DNA from: TTA-H9 sp002071415
Lineage (GTDB): Bacteria > Bacteroidota > Bacteroidia > Bacteroidales > TTA-H9
Direction of reading: 5' to 3'
Assembly (NCBI GenBank): GCA_035411425.1
Contig: DAONSX010000028.1
Coordinates: 1 to 28,948, forward strand
Length of the DNA stretch: 28,948 nucleotides
Part shown: piece by piece, positions 9,114 to 16,148 of the stretch
Layout of the letters: every line of letters starts with the position of its first letter
Numbering within the stretch: the first letter of the stretch is position 1
Notes under the pieces: generated by a model
The model's database searches: none
Seen by the model: the letters and a program-made list of their open reading frames with translations, nothing else
Told to the model about the DNA's origin: nothing
Program-made: the position numbers and the translations under genes

Positions 9114-10139
9114 ATGCCTGCGAGGATTGCTATTGCTATACTCAACTGGAATGGGAAGGAATTTCTTGTCAAATTCTTGCCTTCCCTTGTTCAGTTTGGT
9201 AAGCTTGGTGTTGAAATTTACGTGATCGATAATGCTTCTTCTGACGGTTCGGTTGATTTTTTAAGAGAAAATTTCAAAGAAGTAAATATCATCGAAAATT
9301 CCGAGAACTATGGATTTGCCGGAGGTTACAATCACGGACTCAAATACATAGACGCAGAATATTATATCATTTTGAATTCCGATATTCAGCTTACCGAAGG
9401 TTGGATTGATCCAATGGTTGAATATTTAGATGGCCATGCCGAGGTTGCTGCATGCCAGCCTAAGATTCGATCTTATGACGAACCTGAGAGATTTGAATAT
9501 GCCGGTGCCTCGGGTGGCTATATCGATTTTTGGGGTTATCCGTTTTGTCGTGGCCGTTTGTTTCAGGCTATCGAGAAAGATTATGGCCAATACGACGATA
9601 TTACAGAAATATTTTGGGCTAGTGGGGCTTGTTTGTTTATCAGAAAAGATTGTTTTTGGGAAGTTGGTGGGTTTGATGAAGATTTTTTCGCACACATGGA
9701 AGAAATCGATCTTTGCTGGCGATTGAAGAATAAAGGCTATAAAATTGTGGTTATACCCCAGTCGGTAGTATTTCATGTAGGAGGCGGCACTTTGCCAAAA
9801 AAATCTTGGAGAAAAACTTTTTTCAATATGCGCAACAATGCGTTAATGTTGATAAAAAATCTGCCTAAAAAATGGCTACCCATAGTTTTGTTTGCTCGTT
9901 TGTTTCTTGATTTTGCCGCTGCTTTGAAGTTTCTGGTCGATGGTGGTTTTAAAAATTTTTGGGCAGTTTTTAAAGCCTATTTTAGCTTGATTCGATCCTT
10001 TGGCCGTACTATGAGCAAAAGAGAAAACTTGCCTTCCCGACAGGTTTCGGGAATTTACCGCGGAAGTATTGTGTGGAGCTATTATATAAGAGGTAAACGC
10101 TATTTCAATTCCCTGAAGCCTCAAAAATTTTCAAAATAA
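9114..10139 (+). CDS. family 2 glycosyltransferase (rhamnosyltransferase-like)
   Basis: A GT-A fold glycosyltransferase of 341 residues, probably acting at the inner face of the cytoplasmic membrane on a lipid-linked or surface polysaccharide. The N terminus has IAILNWNGKEFLVKFLPSL and VIDNASSDGS (nucleotide-binding Asp39 and Asp44). The DXD-like motif is LNSDI (residues 87-91). The acceptor region shows WASGACLFIRKDCF, then GGFDEDFFAHMEEIDLCWRL with the likely catalytic acidic residues. The C-terminal 100 residues are basic and hydrophobic, which suggests membrane association rather than clear transmembrane helices. The donor sugar cannot be deduced. It follows the GWxTD gene; no other polysaccharide genes are nearby, so it is not part of a visible capsule locus. 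Confidence 0.9.
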   Translation: MPARIAIAILNWNGKEFLVKFLPSLVQFGKLGVEIYVIDNASSDGSVDFLRENFKEVNIIENSENYGFAGGYNHGLKYIDAEYYIILNSDIQLTEGWIDPMVEYLDGHAEVAACQPKIRSYDEPERFEYAGASGGYIDFWGYPFCRGRLFQAIEKDYGQYDDITEIFWASGACLFIRKDCFWEVGGFDEDFFAHMEEIDLCWRLKNKGYKIVVIPQSVVFHVGGGTLPKKSWRKTFFNMRNNALMLIKNLPKKWLPIVLFARLFLDFAAALKFLVDGGFKNFWAVFKAYFSLIRSFGRTMSKRENLPSRQVSGIYRGSIVWSYYIRGKRYFNSLKPQKFSK

Positions 10140-10466
10140 ATTCAGAACTCCTGATTCAGTTTTAAACGGAGTTGTCATGGTTTTGATGATGGATAGATGG
10201 CTTTACGCAAAGTTCGCTAAGGATTTGAAGTGATTTTCTTAGCGTTCTTGGCGTCTTTGCAAGAAAAACATCGCTCGCGAAAGCGTAAAGGGCAAAAGAA
10301 CGATGAGACTCGTTATTCTTGGGATATTCTAAAGCATGATTTATCCCCTCATTACTGAAGGAATCAATATGCAATGATAGGATCAAGGGTTATGAAATCC
10401 TTCCTTTATAGGAAGTTTGATATTAAATTCAAGCATAGAATGGTTCTAAAAATGATGGATTGACAA
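10140..10466. other. intergenic region between convergent genes
   Basis: This 327-bp gap holds the composite palindromic repeat listed separately. It also holds a small hairpin CTTCC/GGAAG around 10396-10411 that could act weakly in termination. No gene is supported. Confidence 0.5.
10199..10292. repeat. composite palindromic intergenic repeat
   Basis: CTTTACGC (10201-10208) is complementary to GCGTAAAG (10283-10290). Inside it, CGCTAAG (10215-10221) pairs with CTTAGCG (10238-10244) and GCAAAG (10207-10212) with CTTTGC (10255-10260). A short CGCT/AGCG hairpin follows at about 10272-10285. The words GCAAAG, CGCTAAG and TTAGCG resemble dispersed intergenic palindromes that I recall from Bacteroidota genomes; that resemblance is from memory. 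Confidence 0.55.
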
Positions 10467-11147
10467 TTAGTCACGGTTTCGAGCACCCATCAGAATCAGG
10501 ACATAATACACCAAAGTAGCAAGTGATGCCAGAGCGGCTATAAAATAAGTATAGGCAGCCCATTTCAAGGCATCAAATGCTGCAGCTTGATTTTGATTAT
10601 TTGTTATGCCTGTTCCCTTGAGCCAAACCAATGCCCTGTGACTGGCGTTTACCTCGACAGGAAGAGTAATGATGCTGAAAAAAGTAGTACTTGCAAAAAG
10701 AATAATGCCTGCCACCAGAAGTTGGGGAAAAGTATTTACCACCAGAATTCCTGCCAGCAATACCCATTGAACCCATCGGCTGGCAAAACTAACTACAGGC
10801 ACAAGAGCTGAACGCATCTGAAGCCAGGCATAAGCCGAAGCGTGCTGTACGGCATGCCCAGTTTCGTGAGCCGCAACGGCAGCCGCAGCTACATTACTGC
10901 CATAATATACATCCCGGCTCAGATTTACTGTTTTATTCGCAGGATTATAGTGATCGGTCAATTGCCCTTCAACCGATAATACTTTCACATCATCTATCCC
11001 GTTCTGCCTAAGCATACGTTCGGCAATTTCTTTCCCGCTATATTGAATAGGCATTTTTGAATATTTAGCAAATTTAACCTTCAACTGATTGCTGATCAGC
11101 CAGCTAATTATTGCAAAAGCAATGAAAATGATATATATTCCACCCAT
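10467..11147 (-). CDS. membrane zinc metallopeptidase, YugP family (Zn_peptidase_2)
   Basis: An integral membrane metallopeptidase of 226 residues, close to the length of B. subtilis YugP. The N-terminal helix begins MGGIYIIFIAFAIISWL. It is followed by SGKEIAERMLRQNGI, then LTDHYNPANKTVNLSRDVY, and the zinc motif HETGH (His94, Glu95, His98) in AAVAAHETGHAVQHA. The segment LPVEVNASHRAL (Glu165) may supply the third ligand. Four hydrophobic helices lie at about 3-20, 125-155 and 195-220. The frame stays open back to a TTG at 11387, but the extra 80 residues look unlike the family, and the ATG at 11147 starts exactly where known members do. Substrate is unknown; members are thought to act in membrane protein quality control. 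Confidence 0.88.
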   Translation of the reverse strand: MGGIYIIFIAFAIISWLISNQLKVKFAKYSKMPIQYSGKEIAERMLRQNGIDDVKVLSVEGQLTDHYNPANKTVNLSRDVYYGSNVAAAAVAAHETGHAVQHASAYAWLQMRSALVPVVSFASRWVQWVLLAGILVVNTFPQLLVAGIILFASTTFFSIITLPVEVNASHRALVWLKGTGITNNQNQAAAFDALKWAAYTYFIAALASLATLVYYVLILMGARNRD

Positions 11148-11864
11148 TTCTACGATCTGAATTATTACGCCCCCATTATCAAGTTTTATGCCATCCGATA
11201 GAGAATACCTCATTTCCTTTCTATTCAATCTTCGGAGAAAACCATTTTTATTACCATAATATTCATGAAAATTTTCAGGATAAGAAGGAAGATAGAAATA
11301 AGAAAGAGCCCGCTTTTCATTCACATCTTTGGACTTGCTCAGCTCGAAGAACATATTTCGATTCGATCTAATTATTTGGCCTTCCAAATAAATAATGGAA
11401 TGGCAGCAGTCGATTTTTGATATCTACCGAGAAATAATTTATTACAGATTATACAATAAAAAACTTTTTAAACGGGATCGAAATTTCAGCTCTTATATAA
11501 TAACATACATGCCATGGGCAAAATCTGCGATAGACGAAAACGACCAAATTATGCAGCCAATAGTAACCTTTCACAGCATCAGGAAGATGATCCAATAGAA
11601 ATTCGTAAACAATTCGAATATCGAAGGAAAAATGGAAGACTCATTGACGGATTTGAGACATTCTAAATTTTTGGAGAAGAGGTCGGGTAAATTCATGGCA
11701 GGGAAAACTGCATTTTCAATATAGCCCTTGAGGCTAAAAATACGGTATGTTGGGTTGAACACCCCGAAAAAAGGAGTCAATGTGTGGGAAATGCATCAGG
11801 GAATATTTTAATGAAAGGTTTAGCGGTCATTGAGTGATAGAAGATCGGGATCATGCAATTTTTT
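11148..11864. other. 717-bp intergenic region, no gene supported
   Basis: Short open frames occur at 11395-11598 (+) and 11571-11780 (-), but neither resembles a known family nor has an upstream TAnnTTTG element. A 20-bp perfect palindrome lies at 11372-11391. The region could hold decayed coding sequence, but I cannot identify it. Confidence 0.4.
11372..11391. repeat. 20-bp palindrome TTATTTGG-N4-CCAAATAA
   Basis: Eight-base perfect arms around the spacer CCTT, about 225 bp upstream of the YugP-type gene. It could be an operator; no T-run follows on either strand. Its function is unknown. Confidence 0.4.
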
Positions 11865-13049
11865 TTATATGAATGAGAGCTTCACTTCTTTGAGGAATTT
11901 TTCTTCGAGGAGTTGGGCTATTCTTTTAACAACGGTGCGGCGTATTTCGAGTTCGACAGGAAGGCTAGGGTCTTGGTGGGCAATGTTGATGCGAGTACCA
12001 ATAATGAAGAAAATTTCGTCGCTTTCGAGGAGCATTTTTACGATTTTATCGGCAGGTCCGTTTCCAAGGCGAGTATTTGGCCCATAATTCAATAATAATT
12101 GGTTGACTTTTTCGAGTGTGAGAATTCCTTCGGTAACCAGATCGACTCCAGGCATGTAACTTATAGGAGGCAAGTCGGGGTCTTCAAATTCGAAAGAGTC
12201 GGAAATTTCGACTCCCAGTTCACGAGCAATGATATCGGCCGTAGTAGCTCCGCACAGAATTTTTTTCCCTTCGAAGGTTTTTACTGCCTCGGCATATTCT
12301 CTGTCTTTATGCTCGTCGAATGGAGGCCCTGTGCATATGAGAAGTTTTCGTGGTTCTCTATAATAGATCACAGCACAGCTTGTATCGTCTTTACTGCGAT
12401 AGCCGTCATTAATGTGGGCAAAGTTGACGACTTTGGAAGCCAGTGTGGCAGCTGAAATTTGCGGGTCATTAGTAAGAAGCTGAACAACAAAATCCTGCAC
12501 ATTGTCTCTTCCCCAACCAAAGGGATATTTTTCTGACCCCATGCCCGATTGAGCCACCCCATCACTTATTAGAACAATACGATCTTCCTTGTGGTGATAA
12601 AATTGACAGGTCATCAATTCTTTACCTGCATTTTTTTCACTCTTAAGAATTACGCAATTCCAGTTGGGCTGAAAAGGGTCATTCCCCCTTAAAATAATAC
12701 ATTGAGGATTATCATATTCGAGGATTTTGGTTAAATCATCAATTTGAATATCTACGATGGAAAAGGTACTGTAACTGATTTTACGTTCACTGCAAACAGG
12801 CAAGGTGTTCATGATTAGCTCAGCTATTTTGTCCACATCCTTGTGTTCGATGGTGAAGTTCAATGCCATGGTGGCAGTAAGAGTAGCCAGAACATTGGCC
12901 TTCACGCCATGCCCCATGCCATCGGAAAGAACGGCAATGGTGCGGCCTTCTTCCTTGATTTTTCTCGATAGGAAAACATCTCCGCAGATTTTTTCTCCCT
13001 CGTGATGAATCTGCTGGCAACTTACTTCGATGTATATATTATTCTCCAT
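11865..13049 (-). CDS. SpoIIE-type PP2C serine/threonine phosphatase
   Basis: A metal-dependent PP2C-fold phosphatase of 394 residues, with the catalytic domain at about 5-232. Metal-binding acidic residues are seen in CGDVF (Asp24), LSDGMGHG (Asp43), LISDGV (Asp163) and KDDTSCAVIY (Asp221/Asp222). The N terminus lacks the membrane segments of sporulation SpoIIE, so it is cytosolic. The last 160 residues (GPPFDEHKDREYAEAV onward, with KKILCGATTADIIARELG) form an additional domain that I cannot name. It lies 18 bp downstream of the PAS-bearing H-cluster protein and is the last gene of its operon. A role as the output of that sensor is inferred from this context. The target, typically a phosphorylated STAS or anti-sigma partner, is not in the window. 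Confidence 0.88.
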   Translation of the reverse strand: MENNIYIEVSCQQIHHEGEKICGDVFLSRKIKEEGRTIAVLSDGMGHGVKANVLATLTATMALNFTIEHKDVDKIAELIMNTLPVCSERKISYSTFSIVDIQIDDLTKILEYDNPQCIILRGNDPFQPNWNCVILKSEKNAGKELMTCQFYHHKEDRIVLISDGVAQSGMGSEKYPFGWGRDNVQDFVVQLLTNDPQISAATLASKVVNFAHINDGYRSKDDTSCAVIYYREPRKLLICTGPPFDEHKDREYAEAVKTFEGKKILCGATTADIIARELGVEISDSFEFEDPDLPPISYMPGVDLVTEGILTLEKVNQLLLNYGPNTRLGNGPADKIVKMLLESDEIFFIIGTRINIAHQDPSLPVELEIRRTVVKRIAQLLEEKFLKEVKLSFI

Positions 13050-13067
13050 AAATGAATCATCTTCATA

Positions 13068-14945
13068 TTAGGATTTTGTTTCTCCACTTTTATTGCCGTT
13101 TTCCGATTGATATGCGCTGATGATGGAATTAAGCATCCTTTCGGTCTTACTGGCACCTTCTCCCAACAAAAAACCAATTTTTTGAACCATTTCGAGATTT
13201 TCGGTAATGGCTTCATTAATCCGGTTGATAATCTGTTCACGCCTTACTTCGGGCATTTTTAGATCGCGGACGACAGCCCCTACTATTTTGTTCGGCCTTA
13301 TCGTAAATATTGAAACATTGAGTATATTGTCGTTAAAATTGACATCCCGATTGGTAATATCTTCAGCATTTTTCAAGACGTACGAAAACATATTGTAAAA
13401 ATGATAGGGTAACAAAGTTTTTAAATCTGCTCCAACCAAGCCAGGAATTACTTCATCAATCAGGCGAGCGTCTTCTCCTAAAGTTTCTATGAATGTCTTA
13501 TTCGCTTGAATGATTTTTAGATTTTCATCGACGATGACCACGCCCGAAGGGAGTTTTTGTAACATGATATTTACAATCTCGTTGGCTTCGCGCGCTAACA
13601 TTTGTTCGCGGCGGGCAATCTTTTCCGATTCTTTCAGAGCAATTTCGGTTTTGGCAAGTTTTTCGTTGGTGGCTTTCAGTGTTTTAATATATTCGTTTTG
13701 GTTGCGAAGATTGTACGTAATGCACATTTCAGGTTTAGCCAATCCCGAGGCTACCGCAGTGGCAAATTCATAGCAAGACGAAAACCCGCATGCTCCGCAT
13801 CCCATCAATTTATCGGCATCTACTCGTCCTATCACTTTCAGTACTTCGTCGATCTTTTCTTTGGGTGGAGATTGAAGCCTTTGGTCATCAGGGTTAAAAC
13901 TGCGGGAAAGTGTGATTGTTTTGTATTTTTCGATGTTCTCCTGCCATGATTGGGAATCGAACTCTTTGAGTCTTTTATTGGCATATTCTACAGCGAGTGA
14001 ACGCCTGAGGTATTTTTCTCCTCCTGGGCTGGTGCCAGGGCCCATTAGGCAGCCATGACAATAAAATATATTGAAATGCCTTCGGATCAATTCCGTGTAA
14101 TCGTGGAATTGTCTGACCGAATCAATGAAATTATCCTTGCCTTCGATAGTAGTAATTGTCCCTGTGAGTAAGTTTTCATCGAGGCCGACCGCTTGAAGTA
14201 ATCCATTGCTGATGGGAAACAGGGAACCAAGGTGTCCAATAGGGCTATCGAATTCTGAATACTCCAGCGTTTGTTCAGTGATACCCGCTTCCTTGAACAT
14301 TTTTCGCAATTCAATAAAAGTGAGAATTTCGTCTATGGGATTCTCTTCTTCGAGCAACACCGGTTCATATTTGGCAGAAATGCAAGGCCCTATATAAACA
14401 ACCCCTACTTCTGGTCCATACTTTTGCTTCACCACACGAGCAGTAGCAATCATAGGCGTAACGATAGGAGCCAGATTTACGGTAAGCTCGGGGTAGAAAT
14501 AACATACATAAGCCGTAAGCGTGGGGCAAAGAGAGGTGATATAATATTTCCCCTTGAAATTTTCGAGTAATTCTTTATATTCATGAGCTACCAGATCGGC
14601 ACCAAACGAAACTTCGTTCACGTATTGAAACCCCAGTTCTCTTATCATGCTTACAAATTTCCTGTAATCAGTGATATCGGTAAATTCTCCGGCTATACTC
14701 GGAGCAAGAATTGCAGCTACTTTTTCACCCGAAGCCAATAATCCTTTTACTCTGTCAATGGAATTTTTAAAGGAAAGCGCATTCGGTGAGCATACAGGTA
14801 AACAATCTCCACACCCAACGCACCGATTGTGTAAAATATGAGGATAGTTTTCGTTAATGGGCACTGCAATGGCTTTTACTGGGCAAACCCTGACGCATGC
14901 ATAACACTCAATACATTTTCCCTTATCGAATTCAATCACCTGCAT
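13068..14945 (-). CDS. putative sensory [FeFe]-hydrogenase-like protein with PAS domain (HydS-like)
   Basis: A 625-residue multidomain iron-sulfur protein. Two ferredoxin [4Fe-4S] motifs lie at Cys11/14/17/21 and Cys42/45/48/52. An H-cluster domain follows at about 70-330. A four-Cys Fe-S module (Cys383, 386, 391, 408) comes next, then a coiled coil at about 415-455 and a PAS domain at about 455-560. The H-cluster motifs are altered. L1 reads TSLCP, with Leu139 where catalytic enzymes have the proton-relay Cys. L2 reads GPCISAKYE (Cys188), without the usual Met. L3 reads YCHGCLMGPG, with Tyr295 where the first ligand Cys is expected and Cys296/Cys299 spaced CxxC. Sensory HydS proteins of this architecture are known from Thermotoga and clostridia. 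Hydrogen or redox sensing is inferred, with the downstream phosphatase as output. Confidence 0.88.
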   Translation of the reverse strand: MQVIEFDKGKCIECYACVRVCPVKAIAVPINENYPHILHNRCVGCGDCLPVCSPNALSFKNSIDRVKGLLASGEKVAAILAPSIAGEFTDITDYRKFVSMIRELGFQYVNEVSFGADLVAHEYKELLENFKGKYYITSLCPTLTAYVCYFYPELTVNLAPIVTPMIATARVVKQKYGPEVGVVYIGPCISAKYEPVLLEEENPIDEILTFIELRKMFKEAGITEQTLEYSEFDSPIGHLGSLFPISNGLLQAVGLDENLLTGTITTIEGKDNFIDSVRQFHDYTELIRRHFNIFYCHGCLMGPGTSPGGEKYLRRSLAVEYANKRLKEFDSQSWQENIEKYKTITLSRSFNPDDQRLQSPPKEKIDEVLKVIGRVDADKLMGCGACGFSSCYEFATAVASGLAKPEMCITYNLRNQNEYIKTLKATNEKLAKTEIALKESEKIARREQMLAREANEIVNIMLQKLPSGVVIVDENLKIIQANKTFIETLGEDARLIDEVIPGLVGADLKTLLPYHFYNMFSYVLKNAEDITNRDVNFNDNILNVSIFTIRPNKIVGAVVRDLKMPEVRREQIINRINEAITENLEMVQKIGFLLGEGASKTERMLNSIISAYQSENGNKSGETKS

Positions 14946-14971
14946 ATCTTATCGCCTGTGTTTTCAATTGA

Positions 14972-15220
14972 TTATAAATTAAAGTATTCTGATAAAACTT
15001 TGATTACCTTTTCGGTATCTACCTGAAGATAAATTCTATCAGCTATTTTTAATACCGGTCCGTTAACACACTCCGAAAAACAATGCGCCCCATGGAAATT
15101 TACCTTATCCTTCAGTCGCTTTTCTTTCAGCCAATCATCTACCACCTTTACCATGTGCTTATTTCCTCTCGAAAAACAAGAACTCCCCAGACAAATTACA
15201 ATTTCAACCTTCTCATTCAT
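14972..15220 (-). CDS. thioredoxin-like [2Fe-2S] ferredoxin (NuoE C-terminal type)
   Basis: An 82-residue electron carrier that matches only the iron-sulfur half of NuoE/HydC. Ligands are Cys10 and Cys15 (CLGSSC) and Cys47 and Cys51 (CFSEC, followed by VNGPVL). It has no signal peptide or helical N-terminal domain. It is the first gene of the leftward operon, 26 bp before the PAS-bearing H-cluster protein, and most likely exchanges electrons with that sensor. Similar small proteins accompany sensory hydrogenases in clostridia and Thermotoga. Partner and redox potential cannot be read from the sequence. Confidence 0.88.
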   Translation of the reverse strand: MNEKVEIVICLGSSCFSRGNKHMVKVVDDWLKEKRLKDKVNFHGAHCFSECVNGPVLKIADRIYLQVDTEKVIKVLSEYFNL

Positions 15221-15251
15221 TAGTAACTTTCGCTAACTTGAAATCTTTCTT

Positions 15252-15259
15252 CAAAAGTA
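15252..15259 (-). promoter_or_regulatory. Bacteroidota -7 element of the leftward sensor operon
   Basis: The minus strand reads TACTTTTG, an exact match to TAnnTTTG, 31 bp before the ATG of the [2Fe-2S] ferredoxin. The expected -33 TTTG is poor (a TTTT lies 16 bp upstream), which may mean an activator is needed. Confidence 0.5.
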
Positions 15260-15577
15260 AACTTTTTTATTGTCGTAAAACATTTTGTATATGAACTAAT
15301 TTTATTGCCTTGAAAAAATTGACCTAAGGTTTCCAATTTTATGCAATATCTTGTTCCTTTGCCGATAATATGACTACTGAATTTCTTTTATACTCGCTGA
15401 ATGCCTTATTTCGATGAATTATAATAAGGACGACGGAATTGCCATTACACTTTCAAATCTAAAGAATCTTGATCGGTTTCGAATAGTGGAAAAAATGATA
15501 AGCCTTCTTATTCTTTCAATTATCTGGTTTTAAGTGTATTAATTCCGTTGTTTTGTTTTAAATTGAATATTTTTTTG

Positions 15578-15612
15578 ATGTTAAGTATTTCACAATGTTA
15601 TTTCAATAACAA
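15578..15612 (+). promoter_or_regulatory. two overlapping Rex-operator-like palindromes upstream of hydC
   Basis: Site 1 (15578-15595) reads ATGTTAAGTATTTCACAA. Site 2 (15595-15612) reads ATGTTATTTCAATAACAA, with perfect arms TGTTAT/ATAACA. Each differs from the general Rex pattern TTGTnAn(6)TnACAA essentially only at the first base. Their centres are 17 bp apart. They end 71 bp before the hydC ATG and lie immediately upstream of a near-match -7 element (TAATTTAG, 15629-15636), overlapping its expected -33 position. The rex gene is seven genes downstream in the same operon. Binding is predicted, not shown. Confidence 0.6.
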
Positions 15613-15683
15613 TAAAAGAAATAATTCGTAATTTAGTGGCCTCAAGTAACAAACTTCTAAATGTTGTAAAAAAACATTCATAA

Positions 15684-16145
15684 ATGGATAGAGTTCAAAA
15701 TATAATCGATAGATACCTTGGAGCAGGGAAAGAAGCCTTACTCTCAGTTCTGCAGGAAATACAGGAGGAAGAGGGGTATTTGAACGCTGAATCTATACAT
15801 AAAGTCAGTTATTGTTTGGGTATTCCCGAGAACAGAATTTATTCGATAGCTACATTTTACGATCAATTCAAGTTTTCACCACGAGCACGAAAGACGATAA
15901 GAATTTGCGAAGGAACAGCATGCCATATTATGGGTTCATCTTTAGTAGCCCGTGAGATTAAAAAACAAATCGGTATTGAACCCGGCCAAAGGACGAAGGA
16001 CAACGAGTACGAACTAGAGTTTGTGGAGTGTATGGGTGCATGCAGCCAAGCCCCGGCCATGGAAATCAACGATCGATATTACAATAAAGTGACGCCCGAA
16101 AAATTGCGTCAGATTCTGGAACACTTATCCAATTTTGAAGAATAG
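15684..16145 (+). CDS. hydC: [FeFe] hydrogenase subunit HydC (NuoE-like)
   Basis: The small subunit of the trimeric NADH-linked [FeFe] hydrogenase, a 153-residue homologue of complex I NuoE. The N-terminal helical domain (YLGAGKEALLSVLQEIQEEEGYL) is followed by IYSIATFYDQFKFSP. The thioredoxin-like domain binds one [2Fe-2S] cluster through Cys75 and Cys80 (CEGTAC) and Cys116 and Cys120 (CMGAC). Length and motif spacing are standard. It starts the rightward operon with an ATG at 15684, 71 bp after the Rex-like sites, and ends 3 bp before hydB, which indicates tight coupling. Confidence 0.95.
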   Translation: MDRVQNIIDRYLGAGKEALLSVLQEIQEEEGYLNAESIHKVSYCLGIPENRIYSIATFYDQFKFSPRARKTIRICEGTACHIMGSSLVAREIKKQIGIEPGQRTKDNEYELEFVECMGACSQAPAMEINDRYYNKVTPEKLRQILEHLSNFEE

Positions 16146-16148
16146 ACC

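Larger units (their letters stand above)
15221..15683. other. divergent control region of the hydrogen island
   Basis: This 463-bp AT-rich region lies between two divergent operons. It contains the leftward -7 element at 15252-15259, the Rex-like palindromes at 15578-15612, and a near-match rightward -7 element TAATTTAG at 15629-15636. No coding frame is supported in it. Confidence 0.6.

Noticed and set aside
11148..11387. N-terminal extension of the YugP-type peptidase from a TTG
   Set aside because: The extra 80 residues precede the natural first membrane helix and are not typical of the family; the ATG at 11147 fits.
11395..11598. 67-codon open frame in the gap between the peptidase and phosphatase genes
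   Set aside because: No family resemblance, no -7 element upstream, no conserved context.
11571..11780. 69-codon open frame on the minus strand in the same gap
   Set aside because: No recognisable motif; it overlaps another weak frame and looks random.
15221..15300. Search for a Rex-like site at the leftward sensor operon
   Set aside because: No TTGTnA-type half-sites with proper spacing were found near its -7 element.
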